Shown: positions 26,117 through 34,198, counted from the stretch's first letter. The stretch is 64,000 nucleotides of DNA from Paracoccus homiensis (GCF_900111675.1 NZ_FOHO01000002.1:186001-250000), one strand, 5' to 3'. Notes: generated from the sequence alone by a model not told the origin. Numbers and translations are program-made.

Positions 26117-27363
26117 ATCCGGCCCTTTCGATGCAGATAGATCAGCAGCCCGATCGCCAGCGCCCGCAGGCACAGCGGCAACAGGGCATAAAGCCAACGT
26201 AAAGCATCCAGCGCCTGTTCCGAATTCTGCGCCGCAGGGCGAAACCCGATCTGCGCCAGAAGCGGCAGCGCGATCGCCCCCGACAGCGCCAGCGCCGCCT
26301 TGGTCAGAAAGGCCAACCCGGCATGGGCGCGGGTCGCCGCACCCGCCGCATTCGCCGCGCCCAGACGTTCCGACAGGATCGCGGGCGGCAGGACAAGATC
26401 GGCCCCGAAGGTCAGCCCGGTGACAATGCAGACAAGAAAGAACAGGCCCACCGTCCCGTCCCCCAGGCCAAGCGCGCCAGAAAAGCCAAGGATCGACAGG
26501 CACAGTGCCGCGACCCAGATCCGCGTCGCCCCGTGGCGTTCCGCCAGCCATGCCGACAGCGCGGCCCCCGGCAGCGCGGCGATGAAATAGGTCAGCAGAA
26601 AGGCCCCGGTCAACGCCTCGGCCCGCAACAGGTCGCGAACCACCATCAGGATCAGCGCGGCCGGAAAGGCCGCCGACAGCAGGACCAGCGCCGCAACCGC
26701 AAAGAAACCGATCAGGCTGCGCAGATCGACCGGCTGGCCCGGCACGCGCGATAATTCCAACCGGGCGGATTGCTGCCAGCGCAGGAACAGCGGGATCGTC
26801 GCGGCCAACCCCATGATCAGCACCGCCGCCAGCGCCAGAAGCGCCGCCCCTCGCCCCATGCCGGGGGCCAGCAGCGCGGGCAGCGCCACCGCGATGATCA
26901 GTCCGATCAGGCCCAGCCCTTCGCGCGTGCCGCTGATCCGGGCCTTGGCAGCAGGATCGCTGCGCCACAGCCCGCCGAACGTCATCAGATTGACCGAAAT
27001 CAGGCTATGGCCAAAACTTGCCAGCACCATCATCGCCGCAAACCATATCAGCACGGGTGCCGCCGGCGGCAGGAACAGCCCCGCCACCCCCACGGACAGC
27101 AGTACCGCGCCCAGCAGGATCATCGCCGGCCGCCGCCCCGGCCAGCAATCGCCCGCCCAGCCGACAACCGGATCCTGCACCGCATCGATGATCCGCAGCA
27201 CGCCCAGAACCGCGCCCAGTGCGGCCAGCCCCACCCCCATCTCGGCGGCATAGTAATCGGGCGCGTGGATATAGATCGGCAGCCCGCCCACCGCCAAAGG
27301 GGCCGCCAGCGCGCCATAGGTCAGGCAGTCGAAGCGCGCCGGACCCGAGACCGGCCTAGGCAT
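26113..27363 (-). CDS. GPH-type (sodium/melibiose family) MFS transporter
   Basis: A 416-residue, twelve-helix transporter from ATG 27361-27363, which overlaps cfa by 8 bp. The start LTYGALAAPLAVGGLPIYIHAPDYYA and the motif DAVQDPVVGWAGD (family DxxxDPxxGxxxD) identify the glycoside-pentoside-hexuronide:cation symporter group. Members in fatty-acid-modification operons probably do not carry sugars; lipid or lipid-product movement is conceivable but unproven. It lies between a cyclopropane-synthase-type gene and an SDR. Confidence 0.88.
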   Translation of the reverse strand: MPRPVSGPARFDCLTYGALAAPLAVGGLPIYIHAPDYYAAEMGVGLAALGAVLGVLRIIDAVQDPVVGWAGDCWPGRRPAMILLGAVLLSVGVAGLFLPPAAPVLIWFAAMMVLASFGHSLISVNLMTFGGLWRSDPAAKARISGTREGLGLIGLIIAVALPALLAPGMGRGAALLALAAVLIMGLAATIPLFLRWQQSARLELSRVPGQPVDLRSLIGFFAVAALVLLSAAFPAALILMVVRDLLRAEALTGAFLLTYFIAALPGAALSAWLAERHGATRIWVAALCLSILGFSGALGLGDGTVGLFFLVCIVTGLTFGADLVLPPAILSERLGAANAAGAATRAHAGLAFLTKAALALSGAIALPLLAQIGFRPAAQNSEQALDALRWLYALLPLCLRALAIGLLIYLHRKGRM

Positions 27364-28516
27364 GGGCCAGCTGATATTGCACGACATCGGTGCGCCCGAC
27401 CTCGAACGAGGCGGCGCAGGCGGCCAGATAGAACCGCCAGACCCGGACAAAGCGATCATCGAAGCCCAGCTTGCGGATCTCGGGCAGTTGTTCGTCGAAC
27501 CGGCGCAGCCATTCGCGCAGCGTCCGGGCGTAATCGCGGCCAAAGCCAAAGGCGTCCTGCACCGCCAGCCCGGCGCGATTGGCCTCGGCCACGAAACGCT
27601 GCGGCGCGGGCAGCATGCCACCGGGAAAGATGAAGCTGCGGATCATGTCGCCGCCCTTGCGATAGCGGTCGAAATAATGGTCGGCCACGGTGATGACCTG
27701 CACCACCGCCCGCCCGCCTTGGGCCAGCGCCTGCCCCAGCTTGCCGAAATAGGTGGGCCAGTATTTTTCGCCCACCGCCTCGAACATCTCGATCGAAACG
27801 ATATGATCGAACTTGCCCTGTTCGTCGCGGTAATCCTGCAGCGCGATCTCGGCGCCGGTGCCCAGACGGTTGCGGGCATATTCGGCCTGCTCGGTCGACA
27901 GAGTCAGCCCCTTGGGCGCAAAATCGCCGCGTGCCAGCGCCCGTTCGGCGAACCCGCCCCAGCCGCAACCGATTTCCAGCAAGCGCCCCGAACTGGTGCC
28001 CAAAGCATCGATGATCCGGTCATATTTGCGCGTCTGCGCCCCGGCCAGATCATCGCCCGGCGCATACAGCGCCGAGGAATAGGTCATCGTCGGATCCAGC
28101 CACAGCCGATAGAAATCATTGCCCAGATCGTAATGGGCCGCGATGTTGCGACGCGATCCGGATCTGGTGTTGCGGTTGAACAGATACAGCACCTGCGCGG
28201 CCATGCCGTAGATGCGCCGCCCGTAGATATAGCTGTCCAGCACATCCTCGTTCAGCAGCGCCAGCGTCAGCAGCGCCTCTAGGTTCGGGGTGTCGCACCA
28301 GCCGTCGCGATAGGCTTCGGTCAGGCCGATATCGCCCCGCGCCGCCAGCGCCGGGATGGTCCGCCAGTCATGCAGGATCAGCGTCGCATCGGGGCCGGGT
28401 TCGACCCCGCCAAAGCGGTGGATCCTGCCTTCGGGCGTTTCGATGGTCAGCACGCCCTTGCGCACACCCTCGGCGGTTTTCAGGAATTCCTGCTGCAGCT
28501 TCTGTTGAAAGATCAT
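27356..28516 (-). CDS. cfa: cyclopropane-fatty-acyl-phospholipid synthase family methyltransferase
   Basis: A 386-residue SAM-dependent enzyme acting on unsaturated acyl chains in membrane phospholipids, forming a cyclopropane ring or a methyl branch. Family motifs are NIAAHYDLGNDFYRLWLDPTMTYSSALY, LLEIGCGWGGFAERA (SAM site), GLTLSTEQAEYA, IVSIEMFEAVGEKYW and FIFPGGMLPAP. Its relatives in RpoE-ChrR regulated clusters make methylated precursors of furan fatty acids rather than cyclopropanes, so the product here is uncertain. It starts 2 bp after the DUF1365 gene. Confidence 0.94.
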   Translation of the reverse strand: MIFQQKLQQEFLKTAEGVRKGVLTIETPEGRIHRFGGVEPGPDATLILHDWRTIPALAARGDIGLTEAYRDGWCDTPNLEALLTLALLNEDVLDSYIYGRRIYGMAAQVLYLFNRNTRSGSRRNIAAHYDLGNDFYRLWLDPTMTYSSALYAPGDDLAGAQTRKYDRIIDALGTSSGRLLEIGCGWGGFAERALARGDFAPKGLTLSTEQAEYARNRLGTGAEIALQDYRDEQGKFDHIVSIEMFEAVGEKYWPTYFGKLGQALAQGGRAVVQVITVADHYFDRYRKGGDMIRSFIFPGGMLPAPQRFVAEANRAGLAVQDAFGFGRDYARTLREWLRRFDEQLPEIRKLGFDDRFVRVWRFYLAACAASFEVGRTDVVQYQLAHA

Positions 28517-28518
28517 GC

Positions 28519-29334
28519 CTACCCCCTGACATCGCCCTGTTCATTTGCGGCCCTGCCGCTTGCGGTCGAGCTGCGCCGCGACAGTTGCACCGGCTTGCTG
28601 CGGTATCTGGCGCCGCGCGCAAACAGTCGTGCCGCCTGTAGATGGATCAACCCCATCACTTTCTGGGACTGAAACGGATGGCGCAAGGCCGCGCCCCGGA
28701 TGCTGGACCCGTCCAGATCGCGCGCAGGCCCCACCATCGAGGTGCCAAGGCTGCGGCTGCCATCGGCGGCGGTCCAATCCACCCAGGCGCCGAAACGCCC
28801 CGGCCCGGTATCGAACCGGAAACGATAGCCCCCCGATCGCGGCAGGAAGGGCGAGACATGGAACAGCTTTTCCCCCGCCAGCCGGTCGCCGGGCGCAATG
28901 GGCCGCAGATCGTCGTGATGGCACAGATACAGATGCCGCTCGCCAAAGGTGTTCGACACTTCGGCAAGGACCGCCCGCAGATCGCGCCCCGGATCGCGGC
29001 ACAGCCAGAAGCTGACCGGGTTGAACCCATAGCCGGAACTGCGCGGCAGGGTCACCAAGGTCACGTCGCTGGCCTGCGACAGCCCTGCCGGGTTCAGCAG
29101 ATCGGCAATGAAATCAGACAGCGGCCGCCCGTCGCGATACCCGTAATCGCGCCGCCGGATCGACCAGATCCCTGCGCGATCCACTGCCAGAGGCAGATCG
29201 CCCGCATCGATGGCGCGGACCGGCAGGGCCAGATAGGTGGCACGGTATCTGAAGTCGCGCGGCAGGTCGCCGCGCCGCCCGTGCCAGATCCGTGCGTCGA
29301 TCACCCCGCCCTGCCAAAGATCGGTCGTGGTCAT
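28519..29334 (-). CDS. DUF1365 family protein
   Basis: A 271-residue protein with the DUF1365 pattern: WHGRRGDLPRDFRYRATYLALPV near the N-terminus, then RDYGYRDG, TLPRSSGYGFNPVSFWLCRD, LAEVSNTFGERHLYL and EKLFHVSPFLPRSGGYRFRF. The biochemical role is not settled, but DUF1365 is nearly always found between an FAD amine-oxidase-like protein and a cyclopropane-synthase-like enzyme, exactly as here. It overlaps the FAD gene by 4 bp (ATGA). Cytoplasmic, no membrane helices. Confidence 0.92.
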   Translation of the reverse strand: MTTTDLWQGGVIDARIWHGRRGDLPRDFRYRATYLALPVRAIDAGDLPLAVDRAGIWSIRRRDYGYRDGRPLSDFIADLLNPAGLSQASDVTLVTLPRSSGYGFNPVSFWLCRDPGRDLRAVLAEVSNTFGERHLYLCHHDDLRPIAPGDRLAGEKLFHVSPFLPRSGGYRFRFDTGPGRFGAWVDWTAADGSRSLGTSMVGPARDLDGSSIRGAALRHPFQSQKVMGLIHLQAARLFARGARYRSKPVQLSRRSSTASGRAANEQGDVRG

Positions 29335-30638
29335 GCGGCCTCTGCCTCTGCCGCCCAAGGGTCCTGACCCAGGGGCCATTCGATTCCCATGGCCTGCGCG
29401 ACCCGCAGGGCCGACAGCAGCCCGTCTTCGTGAAACCCATAGCGGGTCCACGCCCCGGCATAATACACCCCGCCCCGCCCCTGAATCGAGGGCAGACGCG
29501 ATTGCGCCCGGATTGCCGCCTCGTCGAACAGCGGGTGATCCAGCATTGCCTGATCATGAATGTCGCGCGGTTCGGATTCCGGGTTCAAGGTCACGATCAG
29601 GGGCTTGTCGGTCGTCAGGTTCTGCAACCTGTTCATCCAGTAGGACAGGCTGATCGGCGCGTTCGGATCGGGGCGACGCGCCTCGGTGATGTAATTCCAC
29701 GCGGCCCAGGCGGCCTTGCGGCGCGGCATGAAGCGTTCATCGGAATGCAGCACCATGCGGTTCGGCTGGGTGCGGAACCTGCGCAGGATCTGTTCTTCCT
29801 CGTGGTCGGGATGGTCCAGCATCGCCAGCGCCTGTGGCGCATGGGTCGCGATGACCACGCGGTCAAATCGCTGTGGGCCATGCGGGCTGACGACGGTCAC
29901 ACCCTCGTCGTCGCGCAGGATCTTGAACACCGGCGCCCCCAGCCGCACCCGGCCCTGAAGCCGCGACAGGATCGCCTGAACATAGGCGCGCGACCCGCCG
30001 GCGACGGTGCGCCATTCCGGCTGACCGCTGACCGACAGCAGCCCGTGATTGTCAAAGAACCGAACAAAGCTGGCCGCCGGGAAATCCATCATGCCCCCCG
30101 AGGGCGTGGACCAGATCGCCCCCGAGATCGGCAGCAGGAACAGATCGCGGAAATCATCGCCCAGCCGCAGCTGTTCCAGCATGTCGCCAAGACTAAGCCC
30201 GCTGCCCTGATAGGCCATCGCCTGCCGGAAAAAGCGCAGGATGTCGCGCAGCATCAGCAGATGGCGCGGATCCATCGCCCGACGCGGCTGCGCGAACAGC
30301 GCCCGCGTGTTTCCGGTGCCGTATTCATAGCGCCCGCCCCCGAAACTGGCGGAAAAGGTCATGTCCGAAGGGCCGGTCGCCACGCCCAGATGATCCAGCA
30401 GCGGCATGAACAGCGGATAGGTCCGGCGATTGCAGACGATAAAGCCGGTATCGACCGCCGTCTTGCCGACCTGCACCGTGCGGGCATGACCGCCGGGGCG
30501 CGGCTCGGCCTCGAACAGGGTCACGTCATGATGCGGGTCCAGCAGCCATGCCGCGCCAAGGCCGGAAATGCCGCTGCCGATCACGGCGATCTTGCGGCGC
30601 AACGGGGTGGGACGGATGGGCTTCACGGTAATCGTCAC
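29331..30638 (-). CDS. FAD/NAD(P)-binding amine-oxidase-like oxidoreductase
   Basis: A 435-residue flavoprotein and first gene of the seven-gene operon. The FAD site KIAVIGSGISGLGAAWLL is followed by LFEAEPRPGGHARTV and VDTGFIVCNRRTYPLF. The C-terminal GRGGVYYAGAWTRYGFHEDGLLSALRVA is the second FAD contact of amine-oxidase/phytoene-desaturase-like enzymes. By analogy with the furan fatty acid pathway of R. sphaeroides, it may desaturate a methylated acyl chain. The start is GTG at 30636-30638, fixed by AGGAGA 8 bases upstream. An out-of-frame ATGTGA (start then stop) overlaps this GTG. Confidence 0.9.
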   Translation of the reverse strand: MTITVKPIRPTPLRRKIAVIGSGISGLGAAWLLDPHHDVTLFEAEPRPGGHARTVQVGKTAVDTGFIVCNRRTYPLFMPLLDHLGVATGPSDMTFSASFGGGRYEYGTGNTRALFAQPRRAMDPRHLLMLRDILRFFRQAMAYQGSGLSLGDMLEQLRLGDDFRDLFLLPISGAIWSTPSGGMMDFPAASFVRFFDNHGLLSVSGQPEWRTVAGGSRAYVQAILSRLQGRVRLGAPVFKILRDDEGVTVVSPHGPQRFDRVVIATHAPQALAMLDHPDHEEEQILRRFRTQPNRMVLHSDERFMPRRKAAWAAWNYITEARRPDPNAPISLSYWMNRLQNLTTDKPLIVTLNPESEPRDIHDQAMLDHPLFDEAAIRAQSRLPSIQGRGGVYYAGAWTRYGFHEDGLLSALRVAQAMGIEWPLGQDPWAAEAEAA

Positions 30639-30728
30639 ATGCGTTCTCCTGCTGGGTATGGGAACACACGGACGACGAGAGGAAACTGATGCAGGAAAAT
30701 GACAAATCCTCTCGAAAAAACCTGATCG

Positions 30729-30757
30729 ATATCACATCATAAACCGCAAATACGCAA
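30729..30757 (-). promoter_or_regulatory. possible promoter of the FAD-DUF1365-cfa operon
   Basis: On the minus strand: TTGCGT (30752-30757), 17 bp, TGATAT (30729-30734), about 90 bases before the GTG start, in a locally AT-richer stretch. A direct repeat ATTTGCG-ATTTGCG covers the -35 area. No convincing RpoE-type (TGATCC) element was seen by eye. Confidence 0.28.
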
Positions 30758-30770
30758 ATGGTTGCATGTG

Positions 30771-30786
30771 AACAGAAAAATCTGTT
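30771..30786. other. inverted repeat between mobA and the FAD operon
   Basis: AACAGA (30771-30776) and TCTGTT (30781-30786) flank AAAA. It lies 13 bases past the mobA stop and upstream of the FAD-operon promoter, so it could be an operator or a weak transcript end. Confidence 0.3.
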
Positions 30787-30798
30787 GGCGGTGGCGCC

Positions 30799-31413
30799 TT
30801 AGGGCAGATCGTGACGCGACAGGATCGACCGGGCGTGATCCAGCTGGGCGGGCGTGTTCACATTGTAGAACGGATCGACAAAACCGGCGGGCCAGATCAC
30901 ACGCGTCGCGCCATGCGCCTGCGTGAACCCGCGCACACGCCGTTGCCCCGCACTCAGCCAGTCGCGCAGATCATGGCGCAGCCCCGTGGGCCACAATCCG
31001 ATCGTCGGATGATCGCGCAGCACGCCCCGATCGTCAGGGCTGGCTGCCAATGCCAGCCCGCCGACGCCGGACAGGCGGGCGGTCAGGTCGGGCGGCAGGA
31101 ACGGTGTATCGCCCGCCACGGTCAGCACCGATGCCGCACCAAGTCCCGCGGCCCAGTCCAGCGCAGCCAGAACCCCCGCCAGCGGACCGGGCTGATCGGG
31201 CAGGCTGTCGGGCAGCACCGGCAGCCCCAGATCGGCAAAGCGCGCCGGATCGCCATTGGCGTTCAGCGCGACCCGCCCCGCCTGCCCTGCCAGCCGAGCC
31301 TGTACATGCGTCAGCAGGCAGCCCGCACCAAAGGGCAACAGCCCCTTGTCGCCGCCACCCATGCGCGACGACCGGCCTCCGGCAAGGATCACTGCGGGCG
31401 GTTTTTGCATCAT
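30799..31413 (-). CDS. mobA: molybdenum cofactor guanylyltransferase
   Basis: Attaches GMP to molybdopterin to form the MGD cofactor of DMSO-reductase-family enzymes. A 204-residue protein with the nucleotidyltransferase motif ILAGGRSSRMGGGDKGLLPF, then ALNANGDPARF, GPLAGVLAALDWA, TVAGDTPFLPPDL, and NVNTPAQL near the end, all typical of MobA. Two ATGs in tandem (31411-31413, 31408-31410) follow AAGGA; either may start. It is divergent from the TonB cassette, and no molybdoenzyme gene is near. Confidence 0.95.
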   Translation of the reverse strand: MMQKPPAVILAGGRSSRMGGGDKGLLPFGAGCLLTHVQARLAGQAGRVALNANGDPARFADLGLPVLPDSLPDQPGPLAGVLAALDWAAGLGAASVLTVAGDTPFLPPDLTARLSGVGGLALAASPDDRGVLRDHPTIGLWPTGLRHDLRDWLSAGQRRVRGFTQAHGATRVIWPAGFVDPFYNVNTPAQLDHARSILSRHDLP

Positions 31414-31468
31414 GCTTCCTTCTTGGACATGCTAGTCTTGGGCGGCAAGCGAATTCCGGGGCCATTAC

Positions 31469-31494
31469 TTGACATCTTTAGTCGGATTATTTAG
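31469..31494 (+). promoter_or_regulatory. possible promoter/operator of the exbB-exbD-exbD-tonB operon
   Basis: TTGACA (31469-31474) is followed by an AT-rich GGATTATTTAG region. Inverted half sites GAC-N7-GTC (31471-31483) sit inside it. It lies about 70-95 bases before exbB. An iron-responsive regulator would be expected at such a place, but the binding motif cannot be confirmed by eye. Confidence 0.3.
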
Positions 31495-31563
31495 CGCCAC
31501 GTCATGAAAGGCCGCGATGCGGTCGACCTGCCGCTGCGCCACCAGCCTGAAGGAGCCACCCCG

Positions 31564-32250
31564 ATGACCCAGTTTTCCTCTGCCCTCGGTGCGCTGCCGC
31601 TGTTTGGCATGATCCGCGATGGCGGCTGGACGATGTGGCTGATCGCGCTGTTGTCGGTCATCACGCTGGCCGTCACGCTGTGGAAAGTCCTGTCGCTATG
31701 GCATCAGGGCGTCTGGGGCGGCACGCATTCGCGCCGCGCCGTCGACCTTTGGGGGCAGGGCCGCCGCGCCGAAGCGCTGGCACAGGTCAAGGGCCGCCCC
31801 TCGGCACGGGCGCGGGTCGCACAGGCGGCGATCGGCACGATGCTGGATCCCGCGATCGACGAAGCCACCGCCCGCGAGGAAACCACCCGCGTCGCCCGTC
31901 AGGCGCTGTACCGGTCGCGCGAAGGGCTGCGGATCCTGGAACTGATCGCCACCATCGCCCCGCTTCTGGGCCTGCTGGGCACGGTTCTGGGCATGATTTC
32001 GGCCTTTCAGGTCTTGCAAGAGGCAGGCAGCCGCGCCGATCCCTCGGCCCTTGCCGGCGGTATCTGGGAGGCGCTGTTGACGACCGCCGCCGGCATGGCC
32101 GTCGCAATTCCGGCAGGCGTCGCGCTTAGCTGGTTCGAATCGATCTCGGATCGGTTGCAGGCGGATCTGGAGGATCTGGCGACGCGCATCTTCGTGAAGG
32201 CGGCCGATGCACCGGCAACCCCGCAGCGCCATCTGGAGGCCGCGGAATGA
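31564..32250 (+). CDS. exbB: MotA/TolQ/ExbB proton channel protein
   Basis: Inner-membrane channel subunit that uses proton flow to drive TonB. The 228-residue product starts at ATG 31564, chosen because GAAGGAG precedes it; a longer frame from 31504 lacks this. Helix 1 is at about residues 22-42 (GWTMWLIALLSVITLAVTLW). A large cytoplasmic loop follows, then the conserved ELIATIAPLLGLLGTVLGMISAF helix and WEALLTTAAGMAVAIPAGVALSW, which carries the channel-lining Thr/Ala face. The next gene overlaps by ATGA. Confidence 0.95.
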   Translation: MTQFSSALGALPLFGMIRDGGWTMWLIALLSVITLAVTLWKVLSLWHQGVWGGTHSRRAVDLWGQGRRAEALAQVKGRPSARARVAQAAIGTMLDPAIDEATAREETTRVARQALYRSREGLRILELIATIAPLLGLLGTVLGMISAFQVLQEAGSRADPSALAGGIWEALLTTAAGMAVAIPAGVALSWFESISDRLQADLEDLATRIFVKAADAPATPQRHLEAAE

Positions 32251-32642
32251 ACCAGCCGGGCTTCAGCCTTGGCCCCCGGCGGCATCCCCGCCGGATGTCG
32301 CTGACGCCGATGATCGACGTCGTTTTTCTGCTGCTGATCTTCTTCATGCTGTCCTCGCGCTTTGGGCTGGACGCGGTCCTGCCCATCGCGGGCGGTGCCG
32401 AGGGGGCAGGCAGCGAATGGCAGGGCGCACCGCGCCTGATCGACGTGGCCCCCGATGCGGTGCTGCTGAACGGCGTTGAAACCGCGCAGACGGATCTGCC
32501 CGATGCGTTGCGCCCGCTGATGCCCGACGATGGCGGCGCGGTGATCCTGCGCCCCCGCGACGGCGCCGATCTGCAACGCGTCGTCAGCGTCATGGATGCG
32601 CTGACCGTCGCCGGGTTCGGCAACATCATCCTGGTCGAATAA
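32247..32642 (+). CDS. exbD: ExbD/TolR biopolymer transport protein (with membrane Asp)
   Basis: A 131-residue partner of ExbB, with a short cytoplasmic N-terminus, one helix and a periplasmic domain. The helix reads SLTPMIDVVFLLLIFFML; Asp24 is the protonatable residue required for energy coupling in E. coli ExbD. The periplasmic part ends with the usual ...LQRVVSVMDALTVAGFGNIILVE. It overlaps exbB by 4 bp and is followed 3 bp later by a second exbD-like gene that lacks this Asp. Confidence 0.95.
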   Translation: MNQPGFSLGPRRHPRRMSLTPMIDVVFLLLIFFMLSSRFGLDAVLPIAGGAEGAGSEWQGAPRLIDVAPDAVLLNGVETAQTDLPDALRPLMPDDGGAVILRPRDGADLQRVVSVMDALTVAGFGNIILVE

Positions 32643-32645
32643 GCC

Positions 32646-33026
32646 ATGCAGATCCAGATGCCCCGCCGCCGCCAGAAAGGCGAAACGATCATCCCGATGA
32701 TCAATGTCGTGTTCCTGCTGCTGGTGTTCTTCCTGCTGACCGCGCAGATCGCGCCGCCCACCCCGTTCGAGGTCACGCCCCCCGACAGCGCCGCCGATCA
32801 GGCCGCGCGGGATCAGGATGTGCTGTATGTCTCGGCCACGGGCGAGCTGGCCTATAACGCGGCGCGCGGCGAGGATGTCTGGCCGCTGATCGAGGCGGGC
32901 GATCCGGCGCAGCCACTGGAAATCCGGGCCGATGGCGCGGTCGAGGCGACGACCGTCGCGGCCCTGCTGAAACGCCTGCGGGCCGCCCGCGAGGCGGGGG
33001 CGCAACTGGTCGTGAACGGAGGCTAG
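32646..33026 (+). CDS. second ExbD-like protein (membrane Asp replaced by Asn)
   Basis: A 126-residue ExbD/TolR-fold protein. The helix reads TIIPMINVVFLLLVFFLLTA. Asn20 stands exactly where ExbD1 and E. coli ExbD have the essential Asp; the codon is AAT. The rest (DQDVLYVSATGELAYNAARGEDVWPLI, VEATTVAALLKRLRAAREAGAQLVVNGG) keeps the family pattern, so the gene is not decaying. It probably forms a mixed dimer with the upstream ExbD in which only one subunit carries protons. It ends 4 bp before tonB. Confidence 0.93.
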   Translation: MQIQMPRRRQKGETIIPMINVVFLLLVFFLLTAQIAPPTPFEVTPPDSAADQAARDQDVLYVSATGELAYNAARGEDVWPLIEAGDPAQPLEIRADGAVEATTVAALLKRLRAAREAGAQLVVNGG

Positions 33027-33030
33027 GCCA

Positions 33031-33969
33031 ATGCGGCGAGCATGGGAAATCGGCGGCTTCGTGACCATCGCGGCGGCATTGCATGTCTCGGCCGCGGCGC
33101 TGATGCTGCCTGACGAACTGGCCAGCGGTGCGCCGATGGATGCGCCCCCGGCTGCGCTGTCGGCAGGATCGGGCCAGATGGCCGAACTGATCGCGGCATG
33201 GGAAACCCCGCCCGAGGCCGCCGAGGTGTCGGAACTGGAAACGCCCGAGGATGTCACCCAGCCCGACCCCGCCCCCACAGCGGACCGCGCCCCGCAGATG
33301 GCGGCGATGACGCCCGCGCCGATCGCAACGCCCGAGGTCGTCCCCGTGCGTCCGAATCTGCCCGAACCGCCGCCCGATCAGCCGCAGGTCACGCCCCCCG
33401 AACTGCCGGAGCTGCAAAGCTTTGATCCGCCCAAAATCCCGGTCGAACCGCAATCCGATCTGGCGCTGCAGGCGTCGGAACGGCCGCTGAACCGCCCGGC
33501 GCGACCCAAGCCGCAGGCCCAGCAACCCAAACGCGCGGCCAAGCCCGATCCGCAGCCTGCGCCAAAGGCGCAACCCGCCCAGCAACAGCGTGCCGCCCAA
33601 AGCGGTGGCGGCGCCGGCGGCAGCGCGACCCAGCGGTCTGCCGGGGGCGGTGGCGGCGGACAGGCCCTGTCGGCCAGACAGCAGGCCAGCCTGATGTCGC
33701 AATGGGGGGGGCAGATCCGCAATTGCATCAGCCGCCGCGCCGCGGCCCCGCGCGGGGTGCGTCAGGGCGGGCGTGTCACGCTGTCCCTGCGCATCGGGCG
33801 CAACGGCGCCGTGCAGGGCGTCGGCGTCGCCGGTTCGTCAGGCGTTCCGCAACTGGATCAGGCGGCGGTCAACGCGGCGAAACGGGCCGGGCGCTGTCCC
33901 GCCGCCCCGGCGGGGCTTGGCGATGCCAGCTACAGCTTTCAATTGCCGATCAATCTGCAGGTCCGCTGA
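33031..33969 (+). CDS. tonB: TonB-family energy transducer
   Basis: A 312-residue protein linking the ExbB/ExbD motor to outer-membrane receptors for iron complexes or cobalamin. It has an N-terminal signal anchor (EIGGFVTIAAALHVSAAALML), then about 170 residues rich in Pro, Glu and Gln that span the periplasm, a Gly/Ala/Ser linker (GGGAGGSATQRSAGGGGGG), and a C-terminal TonB domain. That domain reads WGGQIRNCISRRAAAPRGV, VTLSLRIGRNGAV, SSGVPQLDQAAVNAAKRAG and SYSFQLPINLQVR. Last gene of the cassette. No TonB-dependent receptor is in the window. Confidence 0.92.
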   Translation: MRRAWEIGGFVTIAAALHVSAAALMLPDELASGAPMDAPPAALSAGSGQMAELIAAWETPPEAAEVSELETPEDVTQPDPAPTADRAPQMAAMTPAPIATPEVVPVRPNLPEPPPDQPQVTPPELPELQSFDPPKIPVEPQSDLALQASERPLNRPARPKPQAQQPKRAAKPDPQPAPKAQPAQQQRAAQSGGGAGGSATQRSAGGGGGGQALSARQQASLMSQWGGQIRNCISRRAAAPRGVRQGGRVTLSLRIGRNGAVQGVGVAGSSGVPQLDQAAVNAAKRAGRCPAAPAGLGDASYSFQLPINLQVR

Positions 33970-33975
33970 TCCGGC

Positions 33976-34161
33976 CTAGTCGCGGCGCAGACGCGGGGCA
34001 TGCCAGTCGCCGCGCTGCGCCTGACGGTGCAGATCCAGCGAATCTTCCAGCAACGCCTTGCCCCAGGCGGCGCGCTGTTCGGGTGGCAGGCGGCGATTGC
34101 ACTGCGCCAGTTCGGCCGCGTCATTGGCCAGCAATTGCAGCTCGGCCACGAAATCGGTCAT
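33976..34161 (-). CDS. small hypothetical protein downstream of the MORN gene
   Basis: A 61-residue frame starting at ATG 34159-34161, 37 bp after the MORN gene stop on the same strand. It reads MTDFVAELQLLANDAAELAQ, then CNRRLPPEQRAAWGKALLEDSLDLHRQAQRG: amphipathic helices, no signal or membrane segment. It looks protein-like (Leu/Ala/Glu helix pattern, acid-base balance) and fits the gap between two converging genes with no overlap, but has no strong ribosome site. Unknown function. It may be a helical cytoplasmic protein co-transcribed with the MORN gene. Confidence 0.55.
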   Translation of the reverse strand: MTDFVAELQLLANDAAELAQCNRRLPPEQRAAWGKALLEDSLDLHRQAQRGDWHAPRLRRD

Positions 34162-34198
34162 GGCCGCGCCGTCCGGTTCGGGGCCGCAGGCAAGGGCA

